A stretch of 52,850 nt of DNA from Salinimicrobium nanhaiense (GTDB lineage: Bacteria; Bacteroidota; Bacteroidia; Flavobacteriales; Flavobacteriaceae): the NCBI GenBank assembly GCA_012038135.1, contig JAAVJQ010000018.1, positions 1 to 52,850 on the forward strand, read 5' to 3'. The notes under the pieces are model-generated. The model searched no databases. It had not been told where the DNA came from and saw only the letters and a program-made list of their open reading frames with translations. Positions within the stretch are counted from its first letter, which is position 1. Each line of letters opens with the position of its first letter. Shown here piece after piece: positions 1 through 8,880 of the stretch. A program made the position numbers and the translations under genes.

Positions 1-232
1 TGAACTTAGCACGATTGGTCTCCCGCACGCACCTCATGGTTGCTTCAGACTGAACGACAAAGTGGTCTGTGTAATCCTTTCATATTACTGGGTTTATAAT
101 TAATGCACGCTTCTTGGCGTACCGAATACACGATTATTTTTTTTTCTAACTCAATAAACTGCTCACTGACCACTATCATATGACTACCTCGGGGTCGCTC
201 TTACGGACGGGATGATTCGGAATATCTAACAA

Positions 233-277
233 CCCGGGGTTTCACCCCGGGCTACCAATATTTCGCCCCGCTGGGGC
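233..277. repeat. Pair of GC-rich hairpins
   Basis: Two inverted repeats lie close together. CCCGGGGT at 233-240 pairs with ACCCCGGG at 244-251 around a TTC loop. GCCCC at 265-269 pairs with GGGGC at 273-277 around GCT. The GC content is much higher than the AT-rich flanks. Paired hairpins 13 bp apart resemble a REP/BIME-style dispersed repeat, but no second copy lies in this window. Confidence 0.6.
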
Positions 278-354
278 TGGCATAAGCAGAAAATTTAAAT
301 TCGTACTTCTAAAATCTAACTTCTACTTTACTGAAAAGTCATTTTGCCTGGCAA

Positions 355-372
355 CCCCGCTATTCAGCGGGG
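355..372. repeat. 7-bp-stem hairpin downstream of the PLP-enzyme gene
   Basis: CCCCGCT (355-361) pairs with AGCGGGG (366-372) around a 4-nt ATTC loop. It lies about 90 bp beyond the stop of the reverse-strand gene at 459 and could end its transcript. No T-run follows on that strand, so a terminator role is uncertain. Confidence 0.45.
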
Positions 373-458
373 GAGGTACTGAACACTGACCACTGACCAC
401 TAAAAAGTCTTGGTTCTTGGTTCTTGACTCTTGGTTCTTGTCCTCGTGGTTATTGACT

Positions 459-1631
459 CTACAAACGAACATTCAGCATATCCTTCCTCGTCTCCTCCAG
501 GGCCTGTTCGATATCTGTAATAAGATCTTCGGCTTCTTCTATGCCTACAGAAAACCTCATCAATTGATCTCCAATTCCCTGCTCTTCCCGCTCTTCGGCG
601 GTTAAAAGCGCGTGAGAGGTCTTGGTGGGGGAAAGAATGGTGGATTCTACCCCTGCAAGGCTCATGGAAGGTTTAATAAGCTTAAGGTATTTCATAAACG
701 TAGTCGAATCGAGATCCTTCAACTCAAAACTCAGCATTCCGCCAAAACCTTTCATTTGTTTTTTAGCAAGCGCATGATCTTCATGTGAAGACAATCCGGG
801 GTAAAACACCTTTTTCACAAATTCATTCTGCTCAAGGAATTCTGCCAGCTTCTGCGCATTTTCATTCTGCGCCCTCACCCGTATTCCCATGGTCTTGATA
901 CTTCTTTCGAGCAGCCATACCGTGTAATCACTTAGGCTTCCGCCGAAATTTTTAGCGAGTTGAAAGATCCTGTCGATTTTCTCTTCCGAAGAAATAACGG
1001 CTCCAGCAAGAATATCGCTGTGCCCGCCCATATATTTCGTAGCGGAATGTATCACCACATCAATCCCTGAGTCAATTGGATTCTGGTTCACCGGTGATGC
1101 AAAGGTGTTATCGATCATACTCACCAGTCCATGCTTCTTCGCAAGATCTGCTACCGCCTGAATATCTGTTATTGTAAGCAGCGGATTCGACGGGGTCTCT
1201 ATATAAATGACTTTGGTGTTCTCCTTTATCTCCTTTTCAAAAGCCGCTACGGAAAGATCTTTGGTAAATGAAAATTCGATTCCGAACTTTTCAAATTCTT
1301 CGGTCACCAGATTGCTGGTGCCGCCGTAAAGTGTCTTCTGAAGCACCACGTGATCCCCTTTATGTAAAAAAGCCAGCAGGGAAGTACTCACTGCCGCCAT
1401 TCCGCTTCCAAAGATCAGAGCGGCTTCGCCATGTTCCAGGGCTGCCATTTTTTGCGCCAGGGCCCGCTGGTTGGGCGTGTTGAAATATCGTGGGTAACGT
1501 TTTACCTCCACATCTTCATAAGCGTAGGAGGTAGACATATAAAGTGGGGAAACGGCGCCGCGAAACTGTTCGTCTTTTAGCTCTCCCACGTGCGTACAAA
1601 TGGTATTTAATCCGGGTTTTCTTGAGGTCAT
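459..1631 (-). CDS. Trans-sulfuration PLP enzyme (cystathionine gamma-synthase/gamma-lyase type)
   Basis: This 390-residue protein belongs to the Cys/Met-metabolism PLP-dependent family (fold type I, cytosolic), which works on cystathionine, homocysteine or cysteine. The PLP-lysine motif HSATKYMGG places the Schiff-base lysine at K199. GSGMAA (75-80) and the LYGGT segment (101-105) contact the cofactor. Methionine gamma-lyases carry a cysteine at the second G of LYGGT. Here it is glycine, which favours cystathionine synthase or lyase chemistry over methionine lyase. Length fits the family. The gene stands alone, divergent from hutI, with a gap of about 130 bp between starts. The exact substrate cannot be read from sequence, so I give no symbol. 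Confidence 0.9.
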   Translation of the reverse strand: MTSRKPGLNTICTHVGELKDEQFRGAVSPLYMSTSYAYEDVEVKRYPRYFNTPNQRALAQKMAALEHGEAALIFGSGMAAVSTSLLAFLHKGDHVVLQKTLYGGTSNLVTEEFEKFGIEFSFTKDLSVAAFEKEIKENTKVIYIETPSNPLLTITDIQAVADLAKKHGLVSMIDNTFASPVNQNPIDSGIDVVIHSATKYMGGHSDILAGAVISSEEKIDRIFQLAKNFGGSLSDYTVWLLERSIKTMGIRVRAQNENAQKLAEFLEQNEFVKKVFYPGLSSHEDHALAKKQMKGFGGMLSFELKDLDSTTFMKYLKLIKPSMSLAGVESTILSPTKTSHALLTAEEREEQGIGDQLMRFSVGIEEAEDLITDIEQALEETRKDMLNVRL

Positions 1632-1748
1632 AGTTGCTTGAAAAAATTCTTCCCTAAGTTAAAAAGAAATACCGAGACATAAGAGGTGCCAAAAATGACA
1701 TTTTCAGGAGGTATTCCTGCGAACCCCTACTGTTTCTCACTACTTTTC

Positions 1749-1756
1749 TATCTTTA
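1749..1756 (+). promoter_or_regulatory. -7-like element immediately before hutI
   Basis: TATCTTTA matches the Bacteroidetes -7 consensus TAnnTTTG in 7 of 8 positions. It ends 4 nt before the hutI ATG at 1761, so a transcript starting at the usual distance would have almost no leader. No convincing -33 TTTG is visible. Confidence 0.4.
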
Positions 1757-1760
1757 CATT

Positions 1761-2996
1761 ATGAAATTGCTTTTTAAGAATATAAAACAACTGGTCCAGG
1801 TTAGAGAAGAGACACTTAAGTCGCTAAAAGGCAGTGAAATGAAGGAACTTCCCGTGTTAGACAACGCCTGGTTGCTGGTAGAAGACGAAAAGATCGCCGA
1901 CTTCGGAAAGATGGCAGATATTCCAACTTTTGAGGATGCATCTATTATCGATGCCTCCGGAAAAATGCTGTTACCCGGCTGGATCGATTCCCATACCCAT
2001 TTAGTTTACGCCGGAAACCGCGAGCAGGAATTCGTCGACCGCATCAACGGCCTCACTTATGAAGAGATCGCCGAAAAAGGTGGCGGAATCGTGAATTCGG
2101 CTAAAAAATTACAGGAAACTTCTGAAGATGACCTCTACCTGCAGTCGGCTAAGCGGCTGGAGGAAGTGATCAAAATGGGCACCACGGCCATCGAAATAAA
2201 ATCGGGATATGGACTCACTACAGAAGCTGAACTCAAGATGCTGCGGGTGATCCAAAAGCTAAAACAGAACTACAAGCTTCCGGTGAAGGCAACTTTTTTA
2301 GGCGCTCATGCCCTGCCTCCGGAATATAAAGATAACAAAGAGGGCTACATGAACCTCCTCATAAGCGAGATGTTGCCCAAAGTAGCCGAAGCAGGGTTGG
2401 CAGATTATGTGGATATTTTCTGCGAAAAAGGTTATTTTTCAGTAGAGGACACCCACCGCTTGCTTGAAGCCGGTAAAAAATATGATCTCATTCCGAAGAT
2501 CCATGTGAATCAATTCAACGCGATTGGCGGAATCCAAGCTGCGGTGGCTCATGACGCTCTTACTGTAGACCATCTCGAGGTAATGGAGCCGGAAGATCTT
2601 GAGGCGCTAAAAGGGAGTGACACTATGCCCGTTGCGCTTCCCTCCTGCTCGCTTTTCCTTGGCATTCCCTATACTCCGGCGCGCGAGATCCTGGATAACG
2701 ACCTGCCCCTGGCACTAGCTACCGACTATAATCCCGGAAGCACCCCCAGCGGCAATATGAACCTGGTGATCTCCCTGGCGTGTATCAAGATGAAAATGAA
2801 TCCCGAAGAGGCCATAAACGCTGCGACCATTAACGCAGCTTACGCCATGGGAATTCTGGACACCCACGGCAGCATTACAAGAGGCAAGGCTGCCAACCTC
2901 ATCCTTACAGATAATATCCCCTCCTACGGATTTTTGCCGTATTCCTTTGGGGCCAACCATATCAATTCGGTTTACATCAACGGTAAAAAAGTATAG
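1761..2996 (+). CDS. hutI: Imidazolonepropionase
   Basis: Third step of histidine degradation: hydrolysis of 4-imidazolone-5-propanoate to N-formimidoyl-L-glutamate. The 411-residue protein has the amidohydrolase metal motif HTH (H78, H80) after GWIDS, and later FLGAHA, KIHVNQF and TVDHLE segments. The ATDYNPGS motif is characteristic of HutI. The reading frame stays open upstream to 1686, but that extension has no family counterpart. MKLLFKN at 1761 is the natural start and sits directly behind a -7-like box. The stop codon directly abuts the hutG start, so the two genes should be co-translated. The hutH and hutU genes needed for the first two steps are not in the window. Confidence 0.96.
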   Translation: MKLLFKNIKQLVQVREETLKSLKGSEMKELPVLDNAWLLVEDEKIADFGKMADIPTFEDASIIDASGKMLLPGWIDSHTHLVYAGNREQEFVDRINGLTYEEIAEKGGGIVNSAKKLQETSEDDLYLQSAKRLEEVIKMGTTAIEIKSGYGLTTEAELKMLRVIQKLKQNYKLPVKATFLGAHALPPEYKDNKEGYMNLLISEMLPKVAEAGLADYVDIFCEKGYFSVEDTHRLLEAGKKYDLIPKIHVNQFNAIGGIQAAVAHDALTVDHLEVMEPEDLEALKGSDTMPVALPSCSLFLGIPYTPAREILDNDLPLALATDYNPGSTPSGNMNLVISLACIKMKMNPEEAINAATINAAYAMGILDTHGSITRGKAANLILTDNIPSYGFLPYSFGANHINSVYINGKKV

Positions 2997-3992
2997 ATGC
3001 GCCACCTGAAGCTTTATTCTGAAAAAAATATCTCTAAACTCATTGCAACCCGGGCGGGAGAGACCAAGCTGGGACAAAAGCTTCAGTTCGTGGAGAACCT
3101 GGAGGCGCTCGAAAAGACCGATGCCCGATTTGTCATTTTTGGCATCCCCGAAGATATCGGTGTTAGGGCAAATTTTGGAAATGCAGGAACAGCCACTGCC
3201 TGGGAAGCTTTTTTAAAAGCTTTTTTAAATGTTCAGGAGAACGAATACAACTCCGGAGAAGAGATCGTGCTGCTGGGAGAGATAGCTACTGCGGAATTGA
3301 TGCAAAAAGCCGGTAACATAGATGTTTCAGATCCTAATTATGTTCAGAAACTGGGAGATCTTGTGGAGCAGGTGGATGTGATGGTGGGCGAGGTAGTCAA
3401 AAAGGTTATATCAGCAGGAAAATTTCCCATCATCATTGGCGGCGGACATAATAATGCCTTCGGAAATCTTAAAGGTGCTGCGGAAGCTTCCGGAAAGGCT
3501 GTCAACGTAATAAACATCGATGCCCATACCGATCTAAGGCAAATCGAATACCGGCACAGTGGGAACGGCTTCAGCTATGCCCTCAAAAATGGCTTTTTAG
3601 AGAGGTATTCTGTTTTCGGCTTGCATAAAAATTACACGCCTCAGTACATTTTTGACGAGATGAATGCTTCCGAAGCAATACAGTACCTGCTTTTGGATGA
3701 GCTTCCGAAGCAAAAACGAACAGAAGAATTCCGGCAGGCATTGGATTTTGTAAAAGGAGAAAAATTTGGTTTCGAACTGGATTGCGACGCAATAGCAAAT
3801 TTTCCGAGCAGTGCCGTTTCACCCGTAGGATTCAGCCTCGACGAGGTAAGGAGCTTTTTAAAAATAGCTGCAAAAGAAAAAAATTGTTGCTATCTTCATA
3901 TTTGTGAGGCAATGGCAACAACAAACTATCCCACAGGAAAGGCGCTGAGCTATTTAATAACCGATTTTATTAGAAAGAGAACCTATGCATGA
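2997..3992 (+). CDS. hutG: Formimidoylglutamase (arginase/ureohydrolase family)
   Basis: Predicted to convert N-formimidoyl-L-glutamate to L-glutamate and formamide, completing histidine degradation after HutI. Manganese ligands of the ureohydrolase fold are visible: H151 in GGGHNN, D175/H177/D179 in NIDAHTD, and D262/D264 in ELDCDAI. At 331 residues it is somewhat longer than classic arginases, as is usual for the Bacteroidetes branch. It starts at the base after the hutI stop and overlaps the next gene by 8 bp. Substrate assignment rests partly on this neighbourhood. An agmatinase-like activity is the alternative. Confidence 0.9.
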   Translation: MRHLKLYSEKNISKLIATRAGETKLGQKLQFVENLEALEKTDARFVIFGIPEDIGVRANFGNAGTATAWEAFLKAFLNVQENEYNSGEEIVLLGEIATAELMQKAGNIDVSDPNYVQKLGDLVEQVDVMVGEVVKKVISAGKFPIIIGGGHNNAFGNLKGAAEASGKAVNVINIDAHTDLRQIEYRHSGNGFSYALKNGFLERYSVFGLHKNYTPQYIFDEMNASEAIQYLLLDELPKQKRTEEFRQALDFVKGEKFGFELDCDAIANFPSSAVSPVGFSLDEVRSFLKIAAKEKNCCYLHICEAMATTNYPTGKALSYLITDFIRKRTYA

Positions 3993-4335
3993 AATGATTG
4001 GAGAATTTATAGGATTGGCAGCTATTACAATTGAAGTTGCAGGAGTACTTGTCATGGTGATAGGACCTTTTTTCGCTCTTTACAGGTATTTTTTCCATGA
4101 GCACGAGGATGGCAGCACCTATCGTACTTTTCGCCACGATCTTGGAAAGGCAATTCTACTGGGCCTGGAATTTCTTGTGGCAGGAGATATTATTGCTACA
4201 GTAAGTACTGCTCCAAAAATGGAGAATGTACTCGTTCTTGCAGTAATCGTTGTAATTAGAACCTTTTTAAGCCTTTCTTTGCAGGTGGAACTCGAGGGCA
4301 AATGGCCCTGGCAAAAAAGAGAAATCGGAGATTAA
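3985..4335 (+). CDS. DUF1622 family inner-membrane protein
   Basis: A 116-residue protein with about three hydrophobic segments (residues ~8-32, ~54-72 and ~78-97). Conserved DUF1622 features are present: the R-x-D-x-G-K-A-I-L-L-G-L-E-F segment and the C-terminal R-T-F-L-S-L-S-L-Q-V-E run ending in KWPWQ. Function is unknown. The start lies inside the end of hutG (8-bp overlap), and the GNAT gene follows 3 nt after its stop, so it is part of the hut transcription unit. No direct link to histidine metabolism can be inferred. Confidence 0.85.
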   Translation: MHEMIGEFIGLAAITIEVAGVLVMVIGPFFALYRYFFHEHEDGSTYRTFRHDLGKAILLGLEFLVAGDIIATVSTAPKMENVLVLAVIVVIRTFLSLSLQVELEGKWPWQKREIGD

Positions 4336-4338
4336 TTC

Positions 4339-4797
4339 ATGGAGATCATTTCATTTGAACCTAAATATGCCAAAGATTTCTGGGACCTGAACATCGAATG
4401 GCTGGAAAAGTATTTTTGGGTGGAGCCTCACGACGAGGAAGTTCTGGGAAAACCGGAAAAATACATTATAGAACCCGGGGGCAATATCTTTTTTGTTCGG
4501 GAAAACGACAAGATCATAGGTACTGTAGCACTGATGAAAATTGAGGACGGGGTATTCGAACTCACCAAGATGGCCGTGGTACCGGCAGCACAGGGAAAGA
4601 AAATCGGGCAAAAACTTATGGCCCATACCATTGACTTTGCAAAGAGTCGGGGCTGGCAAAAACTGATCATCTGGTCCAACCGCAAACTTGAAAACGCGAT
4701 CTATATCTACTTCAAATATGGATTCACCGAAATTCCCATTGAAGGAGAGAATCCTTATGCCCGTGGTGACATTAAAATGGAGTTGCCCCTTTCCTAA
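4339..4797 (+). CDS. GNAT family N-acetyltransferase
   Basis: A 152-residue single-domain acetyltransferase expected to move an acetyl group from acetyl-CoA to an amine. The acetyl-CoA-binding motif A is seen as MAVVPAAQGKKIGQKLM (V-x-x-x-x-Q-x-x-G-x-G/I-x-x-L). The downstream NRKLENAIYIYFKYGF segment is the usual motif B. It begins 3 nt after the DUF1622 stop and ends the hut-led run. The substrate is unknown. Co-transcription with hut genes suggests an amino-acid-related small molecule, but that is a guess. Confidence 0.85.
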   Translation: MEIISFEPKYAKDFWDLNIEWLEKYFWVEPHDEEVLGKPEKYIIEPGGNIFFVRENDKIIGTVALMKIEDGVFELTKMAVVPAAQGKKIGQKLMAHTIDFAKSRGWQKLIIWSNRKLENAIYIYFKYGFTEIPIEGENPYARGDIKMELPLS

Positions 4798-4860
4798 AGA
4801 ATTATTAAAGCGGTGGCTAAAGGAGCATTAAAGTTGTAATTTTAAAAAAATTATAAATTT

Positions 4861-5667
4861 ATGAGATATATGAAACCTTTTACTTTCGTTCTTATTGCCG
4901 GTATTTTCTTTACCGGATGTAGAAATAATTCTGAAGAAACAGATTCCACAGTTGCTCAAGAAGAAGCGGTAGCTCGTGATACTATGGAGACTGCACAGGT
5001 GGAAGTAATCCCTGTTTCTCATGCTTCAACAATCATCAAATGGAACAATACCACAATTTATGTTGACCCTGTAGGAGGTGCAGATACTTATGCTGAACAA
5101 GATAGTGCAGATGTGGTTTTACTCACAGATATTCATGGCGACCACATGGATTCCAAAACTCTTCAGGGGTTGGAATTAGGAGATATTACCATTATTGCGC
5201 CCCAGGCGGTGAAGGATGAATTGCCTGACTCTTTGGCGACAAAGGTGACGGTGATGAACAATGGTGAAAAAAGGAGCCTTCAGAATTTTTCCATTGAGGC
5301 AATTCCAATGTATAACTTAAGAGAAGAAGCCAAACAATATCATCCCAAAGGTCGCGGCAATGGTTATGTAATTGAAAGTGAAGGCAAACGACTTTACATA
5401 GCAGGAGACACCGAAGACATTCCCGAAATGCGACAGCTTAAGGATATTGATATAGCATTGATCCCAATGAACCTGCCTTATACTATGACCGTGGAAAAAG
5501 CGGCTGAAGCTGTATTGGAATTCGCTCCGGATAAAGTTTACCCGTACCATTTTAGAGGTACAGATGGTAAAGCCGACGTAGAAAAATTCAAGCAGCTGGT
5601 GAATGAAGGCAATGACGATATTGAAGTGATCATTGCCAATTGGTATCCCGAAGACGCGACTGAATAG
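4861..5667 (+). CDS. Metallo-beta-lactamase-fold (UlaG-like) lipoprotein hydrolase
   Basis: This 268-residue protein begins with a lipoprotein signal peptide whose FFTGC lipobox gives the mature Cys at residue 20, so it should be membrane-anchored outside the cytoplasm. The rest is a UlaG-type metallo-beta-lactamase fold: V-D-P-V-G, LTDIHGDHMD (the HGDH core with Asp in place of the usual first His), a GNGYVIE strand and the YIAGDTED metal Asp. PYHF supplies the terminal His. The alternative start at 4870 (MKPFTF) is equally plausible. A clean intrinsic terminator follows at 5682. The substrate is unknown. Confidence 0.85.
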   Translation: MRYMKPFTFVLIAGIFFTGCRNNSEETDSTVAQEEAVARDTMETAQVEVIPVSHASTIIKWNNTTIYVDPVGGADTYAEQDSADVVLLTDIHGDHMDSKTLQGLELGDITIIAPQAVKDELPDSLATKVTVMNNGEKRSLQNFSIEAIPMYNLREEAKQYHPKGRGNGYVIESEGKRLYIAGDTEDIPEMRQLKDIDIALIPMNLPYTMTVEKAAEAVLEFAPDKVYPYHFRGTDGKADVEKFKQLVNEGNDDIEVIIANWYPEDATE

Positions 5668-5681
5668 TTAGATTCAATTTC

Positions 5682-5714
5682 ATATAAAACCCCGCAGCCT
5701 GCGGGGTTTTATAT
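5682..5714 (+). terminator. Intrinsic terminator after the MBL-fold lipoprotein gene
   Basis: A perfect 15-bp inverted repeat (5682-5696 with 5700-5714) encloses a 3-nt loop. Its core is CCCCGCA/TGCGGGG, followed by a T-rich arm. It separates the MBL-fold gene from the DUF2254 gene, which starts 12 bp later. Confidence 0.9.
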
Positions 5715-5725
5715 ATTCATAGGGC

Positions 5726-7042
5726 ATGAAAAATTTTATATCCAGTCTCTCTTCTACCTATCAAAATATTAAAAGCAAAATAGCTTTTTACCCCAGCCTT
5801 TTCGCATTGTCGGGATTATTGTTCGCCTTTATCATGATGTACCTCGAGGAAAGAGGAATCTCGGGATACCTGGTAGAGAACATACCCTTACTGGTTGTGA
5901 ATAATGGTGACACAGCACTTACCATTTTAAGTGCCTGCATTACCGGACTCATTTCCATGATGGTCTTTAGTTTTTCCATGGTTATGGTGCTGCTCAACCA
6001 GGCTTCGACCAATTATTCTCCGCGACTCCTGCCGGGATTAATTTCTGACCATAAACATCAGATCATACTTGGTATTTACCTGTCGAGTATCCTTTATTGT
6101 ATCTTCATTCTGTTTTCCATTCAGCCAACAGGAGATCAATACCAGGTTCCGGGATTTTCTGTACTGGTGGGCATACTGGCAACGGTAGTCTGCATCTATG
6201 CCTTCATCTATTTTATCCACACCATTTCTCAAAGCATACAGATCACCTTCATTCTCGATAAGATCTATATGGAAGCAAAGGCGCGGCTTAATAAGTTGCT
6301 GGATCGGGAAAAAGAGATTCCGGCTTCCTTTCCCGATACTTCAGGCTGGCATGAATATTATACCGAAACAAGTGGATATTTCAGGGATATCTCAAGGCAA
6401 AATCTAATTGAATTCTGTAAGGACAAAAACACCAGATTGGAAATATTACCGGTGAGGGGCATTTTTGCTTTACAGGGCAAACCCCTGTTCAGAAGTGAAA
6501 GAGCCTTAACCAAAGATGAACTGGAGACGGTAATCGGTTACTTTCATTTTGCAAGGGAAGAACTGGTGAGCAACAATTATGTCCTGGCATTCAAACAAAT
6601 TGCTGAAGTCATAGCCAAAGCCATGTCTCCGGGAATCAATGATCCCGGTACCGCCTTAAATGCCATAGACTATCTCACGGAACTTCTTAGAATGAGAATG
6701 ATTAAAACCGATCATTCCTATATTTCGGAAAAAGGAACAGTATTCGCCCGGGAGCGGGCTGTGCATTTTGAGGAGCTGCTTTATAATCTCCTGGCCTCTC
6801 TTCGCACCTACTGTAAACGGGATATCGTAGTGGTACAGAAGCTAGCTAAAATGTTCATCTATCTTCAAAAACAGGAGGCAAAGGAAGGCTCCTATTACAA
6901 AACTTTAGACAAGGAGGCCGAAAGGCTCCTCCTCGATGCCCGGCAAAGTATCGACAACAAGACAGACCAGGATGTGATAGAGAAAATGGCAAAGGAACTG
7001 AAGATCGACCTGAAACCTGATTCCAATAAAAAACTGCTTTAG
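5726..7042 (+). CDS. DUF2254 family membrane protein
   Basis: A 438-residue protein. The N-terminal ~170 residues contain about four transmembrane segments (near 22-40, 60-88, 110-130 and 145-170). A soluble C-terminal domain carries the DUF2254 hallmark AKAMSPGINDPGTA (about residues 298-311). Function is unknown for the family. It follows a strong terminator with only 12 bp to spare, so its own promoter would have to lie in or before that hairpin. Its last codons form the left arm of the next terminator. Confidence 0.88.
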   Translation: MKNFISSLSSTYQNIKSKIAFYPSLFALSGLLFAFIMMYLEERGISGYLVENIPLLVVNNGDTALTILSACITGLISMMVFSFSMVMVLLNQASTNYSPRLLPGLISDHKHQIILGIYLSSILYCIFILFSIQPTGDQYQVPGFSVLVGILATVVCIYAFIYFIHTISQSIQITFILDKIYMEAKARLNKLLDREKEIPASFPDTSGWHEYYTETSGYFRDISRQNLIEFCKDKNTRLEILPVRGIFALQGKPLFRSERALTKDELETVIGYFHFAREELVSNNYVLAFKQIAEVIAKAMSPGINDPGTALNAIDYLTELLRMRMIKTDHSYISEKGTVFARERAVHFEELLYNLLASLRTYCKRDIVVVQKLAKMFIYLQKQEAKEGSYYKTLDKEAERLLLDARQSIDNKTDQDVIEKMAKELKIDLKPDSNKKLL

Positions 7043-7064
7043 AATTTCTTCAAAAGCAGTTTTT
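7029..7064. terminator. Terminator hairpin overlapping the DUF2254 gene end
   Basis: AAAAACTGCTT (7029-7039) pairs with AAGCAGTTTTT (7054-7064). The hairpin includes the gene's stop codon and lies between convergent genes (DUF2254 + and ettA -). The A-rich and T-rich arms let it work in both directions. Confidence 0.7.
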
Positions 7065-7083
7065 ACAAACCTTTAAAAAGTGT

Positions 7084-8772
7084 TTATCTCACAAGCTTTT
7101 TATACTTGATCCTTTTTGGAGCCTGATCGCCCAGACGTTTCTTTTTGTTCTCTTCATATTCAGAGAAGCTTCCTTCGAAGAAATACACTTCAGAATTTCC
7201 TTCGAATGCCAGGATATGTGTACACACCCTGTCCATAAACCAACGGTCGTGGGAAATGATCACCGCACAACCTGCAAAATTCTCCAGACCTTCTTCAAGG
7301 GCCCTCAGCGTATTTACATCAAGGTCGTTAGTAGGCTCATCCAGCAGCAGTACGTTTCCTTCTTCTTTTAAGGTCATCGCCAGGTGAAGACGGTTCCTCT
7401 CCCCACCCGAAAGTTTGCTTACTTTTTTATTTTGCTCACTTCCACTGAAGTTGAACCGGCTTAAGTAAGCTCTCGAGTTCACCTGCCTGCCCCCCATAAG
7501 GATCAACTCCTGCTCATCGCTGAAGTTTTGCCAAATAGTTTTTTCAGGATCTATGTTGGTGTGGCTTTGATCTACATAAGCGATCTGTACGGTCTCACCT
7601 ACTTCAAAAGTACCTTTATCGGGTTTTTCTTCACCCATGATCATTTTGAAGATCGTGGTCTTACCTGCCCCGTTAGGCCCAATGATCCCAACGATCCCCG
7701 CCTGTGGCAGTTTAAAATTAAGATCATCATACAGCAGTTTATCTCCAAATGCCTTGCTAACCCCTTTCGCCTCGATCACATTAGTTCCTAAACGCGGACC
7801 ATTAGGAATGTAGATCTCCAGCTGTTCATCCATTTTCTTCTGGTCCTGGCTCAACAATTTATCGTAGTTGTTAAGTCGGGCTTTTTGTTTTGCCTGTCTT
7901 CCTTTTGGTGCCATACGCGACCATTCCAGCTCACGTTCCAAAGTCTTTTGACGTTTGCTGGCCTGCTTTTGTTCCTGGGCCAGACGTTTTGCTTTTTGAT
8001 CAAGCCAGGAAGAGTAATTTCCTTTCCACGGAATACCTTCGCCGCGGTCCAATTCAAGGATCCACCCCGCAACATTGTCAAGGAAGTAACGGTCGTGAGT
8101 AACCGCGATTACTGTTCCTTTATATTGCTGAAGGTGTTGTTCCAGCCAAAGTACAGACTCGGCATCCAGGTGGTTGGTAGGCTCATCGAGCAGCAAAACA
8201 TCCGGCTCCTGAAGCAGTAGTCGGCAAAGTGCTACCCTCCTTCTCTCTCCTCCGGAAAGTACGCCGATCTTTTTGTCGGGCTCGGGAGTTCTAAGTGCAT
8301 CCATGGCAATCTCCAGCTTGGTATCAAGTTCCCAGGCATTGCTGGCGTCGATCTGGTCCTGCAAGGCAGCCTGCTTATCCATAAGCTTTTGCATTTTATC
8401 GGGATCTTCATAGATTTCCGGAAGCCCGAACATATCGTTGATCTTGTTGTATTCTTCAAGGATCGCAACAGTTTCGGCGGCACCTTCCTTTACAACTTCC
8501 AAAACTGTCTTTTCATTATCCAGTTCTGGTTCCTGTTCCAGCATACCCACAGAATATCCCGGCGCAAAGACCACATCTCCCTGGTAATTCTTTTCTTTTC
8601 CTGCTATGATCTTTAAAAGAGTAGATTTACCGGAACCATTCAATCCCAGAATTCCAATTTTAGCTCCGTAGAAGAAGCTTAAATAAATATTTTTTAGTAC
8701 CGGTGTGTTCTCTCCCTTGTAGGTCTTGGTCAACCCACTCATGGAGAAAATCACTTTATTATCGTCTGCCAT
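7084..8772 (-). CDS. ettA: Energy-dependent translational throttle protein (ABC-F ATPase)
   Basis: This 562-residue cytosolic ABC-F protein is predicted to bind the ribosomal E site and gate elongation according to the energy charge. It has two ATPase domains. Walker A GLNGSGKST (43-51) and signature LSGGERRR are in the first, GPNGAGKTT and LSGGERNR in the second. A charged linker lies between them. Both Walker B motifs are followed by DEPTNHLD or DEPTNDLD. The length and the short arm-type insert in domain 1 fit EttA rather than Uup. The start is the only reasonable ATG, at 8772. It is convergent with the DUF2254 gene. Confidence 0.93.
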   Translation of the reverse strand: MADDNKVIFSMSGLTKTYKGENTPVLKNIYLSFFYGAKIGILGLNGSGKSTLLKIIAGKEKNYQGDVVFAPGYSVGMLEQEPELDNEKTVLEVVKEGAAETVAILEEYNKINDMFGLPEIYEDPDKMQKLMDKQAALQDQIDASNAWELDTKLEIAMDALRTPEPDKKIGVLSGGERRRVALCRLLLQEPDVLLLDEPTNHLDAESVLWLEQHLQQYKGTVIAVTHDRYFLDNVAGWILELDRGEGIPWKGNYSSWLDQKAKRLAQEQKQASKRQKTLERELEWSRMAPKGRQAKQKARLNNYDKLLSQDQKKMDEQLEIYIPNGPRLGTNVIEAKGVSKAFGDKLLYDDLNFKLPQAGIVGIIGPNGAGKTTIFKMIMGEEKPDKGTFEVGETVQIAYVDQSHTNIDPEKTIWQNFSDEQELILMGGRQVNSRAYLSRFNFSGSEQNKKVSKLSGGERNRLHLAMTLKEEGNVLLLDEPTNDLDVNTLRALEEGLENFAGCAVIISHDRWFMDRVCTHILAFEGNSEVYFFEGSFSEYEENKKKRLGDQAPKRIKYKKLVR

Positions 8773-8880
8773 AAAATGCTGTTTTATTATTTATTTCTGA
8801 AAGTTTTAGCCCCTTCAATATGTTTTTGCTTAAAAAACAAATATCCAAAATTTCACTATGATTTAAGGGATGCTTTCAAA

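Larger units (their letters stand above)
1..458. other. Non-coding, hairpin-rich intergenic stretch at the window edge
   Basis: No convincing gene lies here. A short open stretch (about 36 codons, 2-112, +) runs in from the window edge, but I do not recognise it. The right half holds three strong inverted repeats (233-251, 265-277, 355-372). It also holds short-period iterations: ACTGACC-type around 383-400 and a TTGGTTC-type motif around 408-440. These lie directly downstream of the reverse-strand gene ending at 459. The stretch looks like a repeat-rich spacer rather than a decayed gene. Confidence 0.6.

Noticed and set aside
1..112. Possible partial gene at the left edge
   Set aside because: An open stretch of about 36 codons runs in from the edge, but no recognisable motif or conserved pattern supports a gene.
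459..1631. Methionine gamma-lyase
   Set aside because: The cysteine typical of that enzyme in the LYGCT segment is glycine here.
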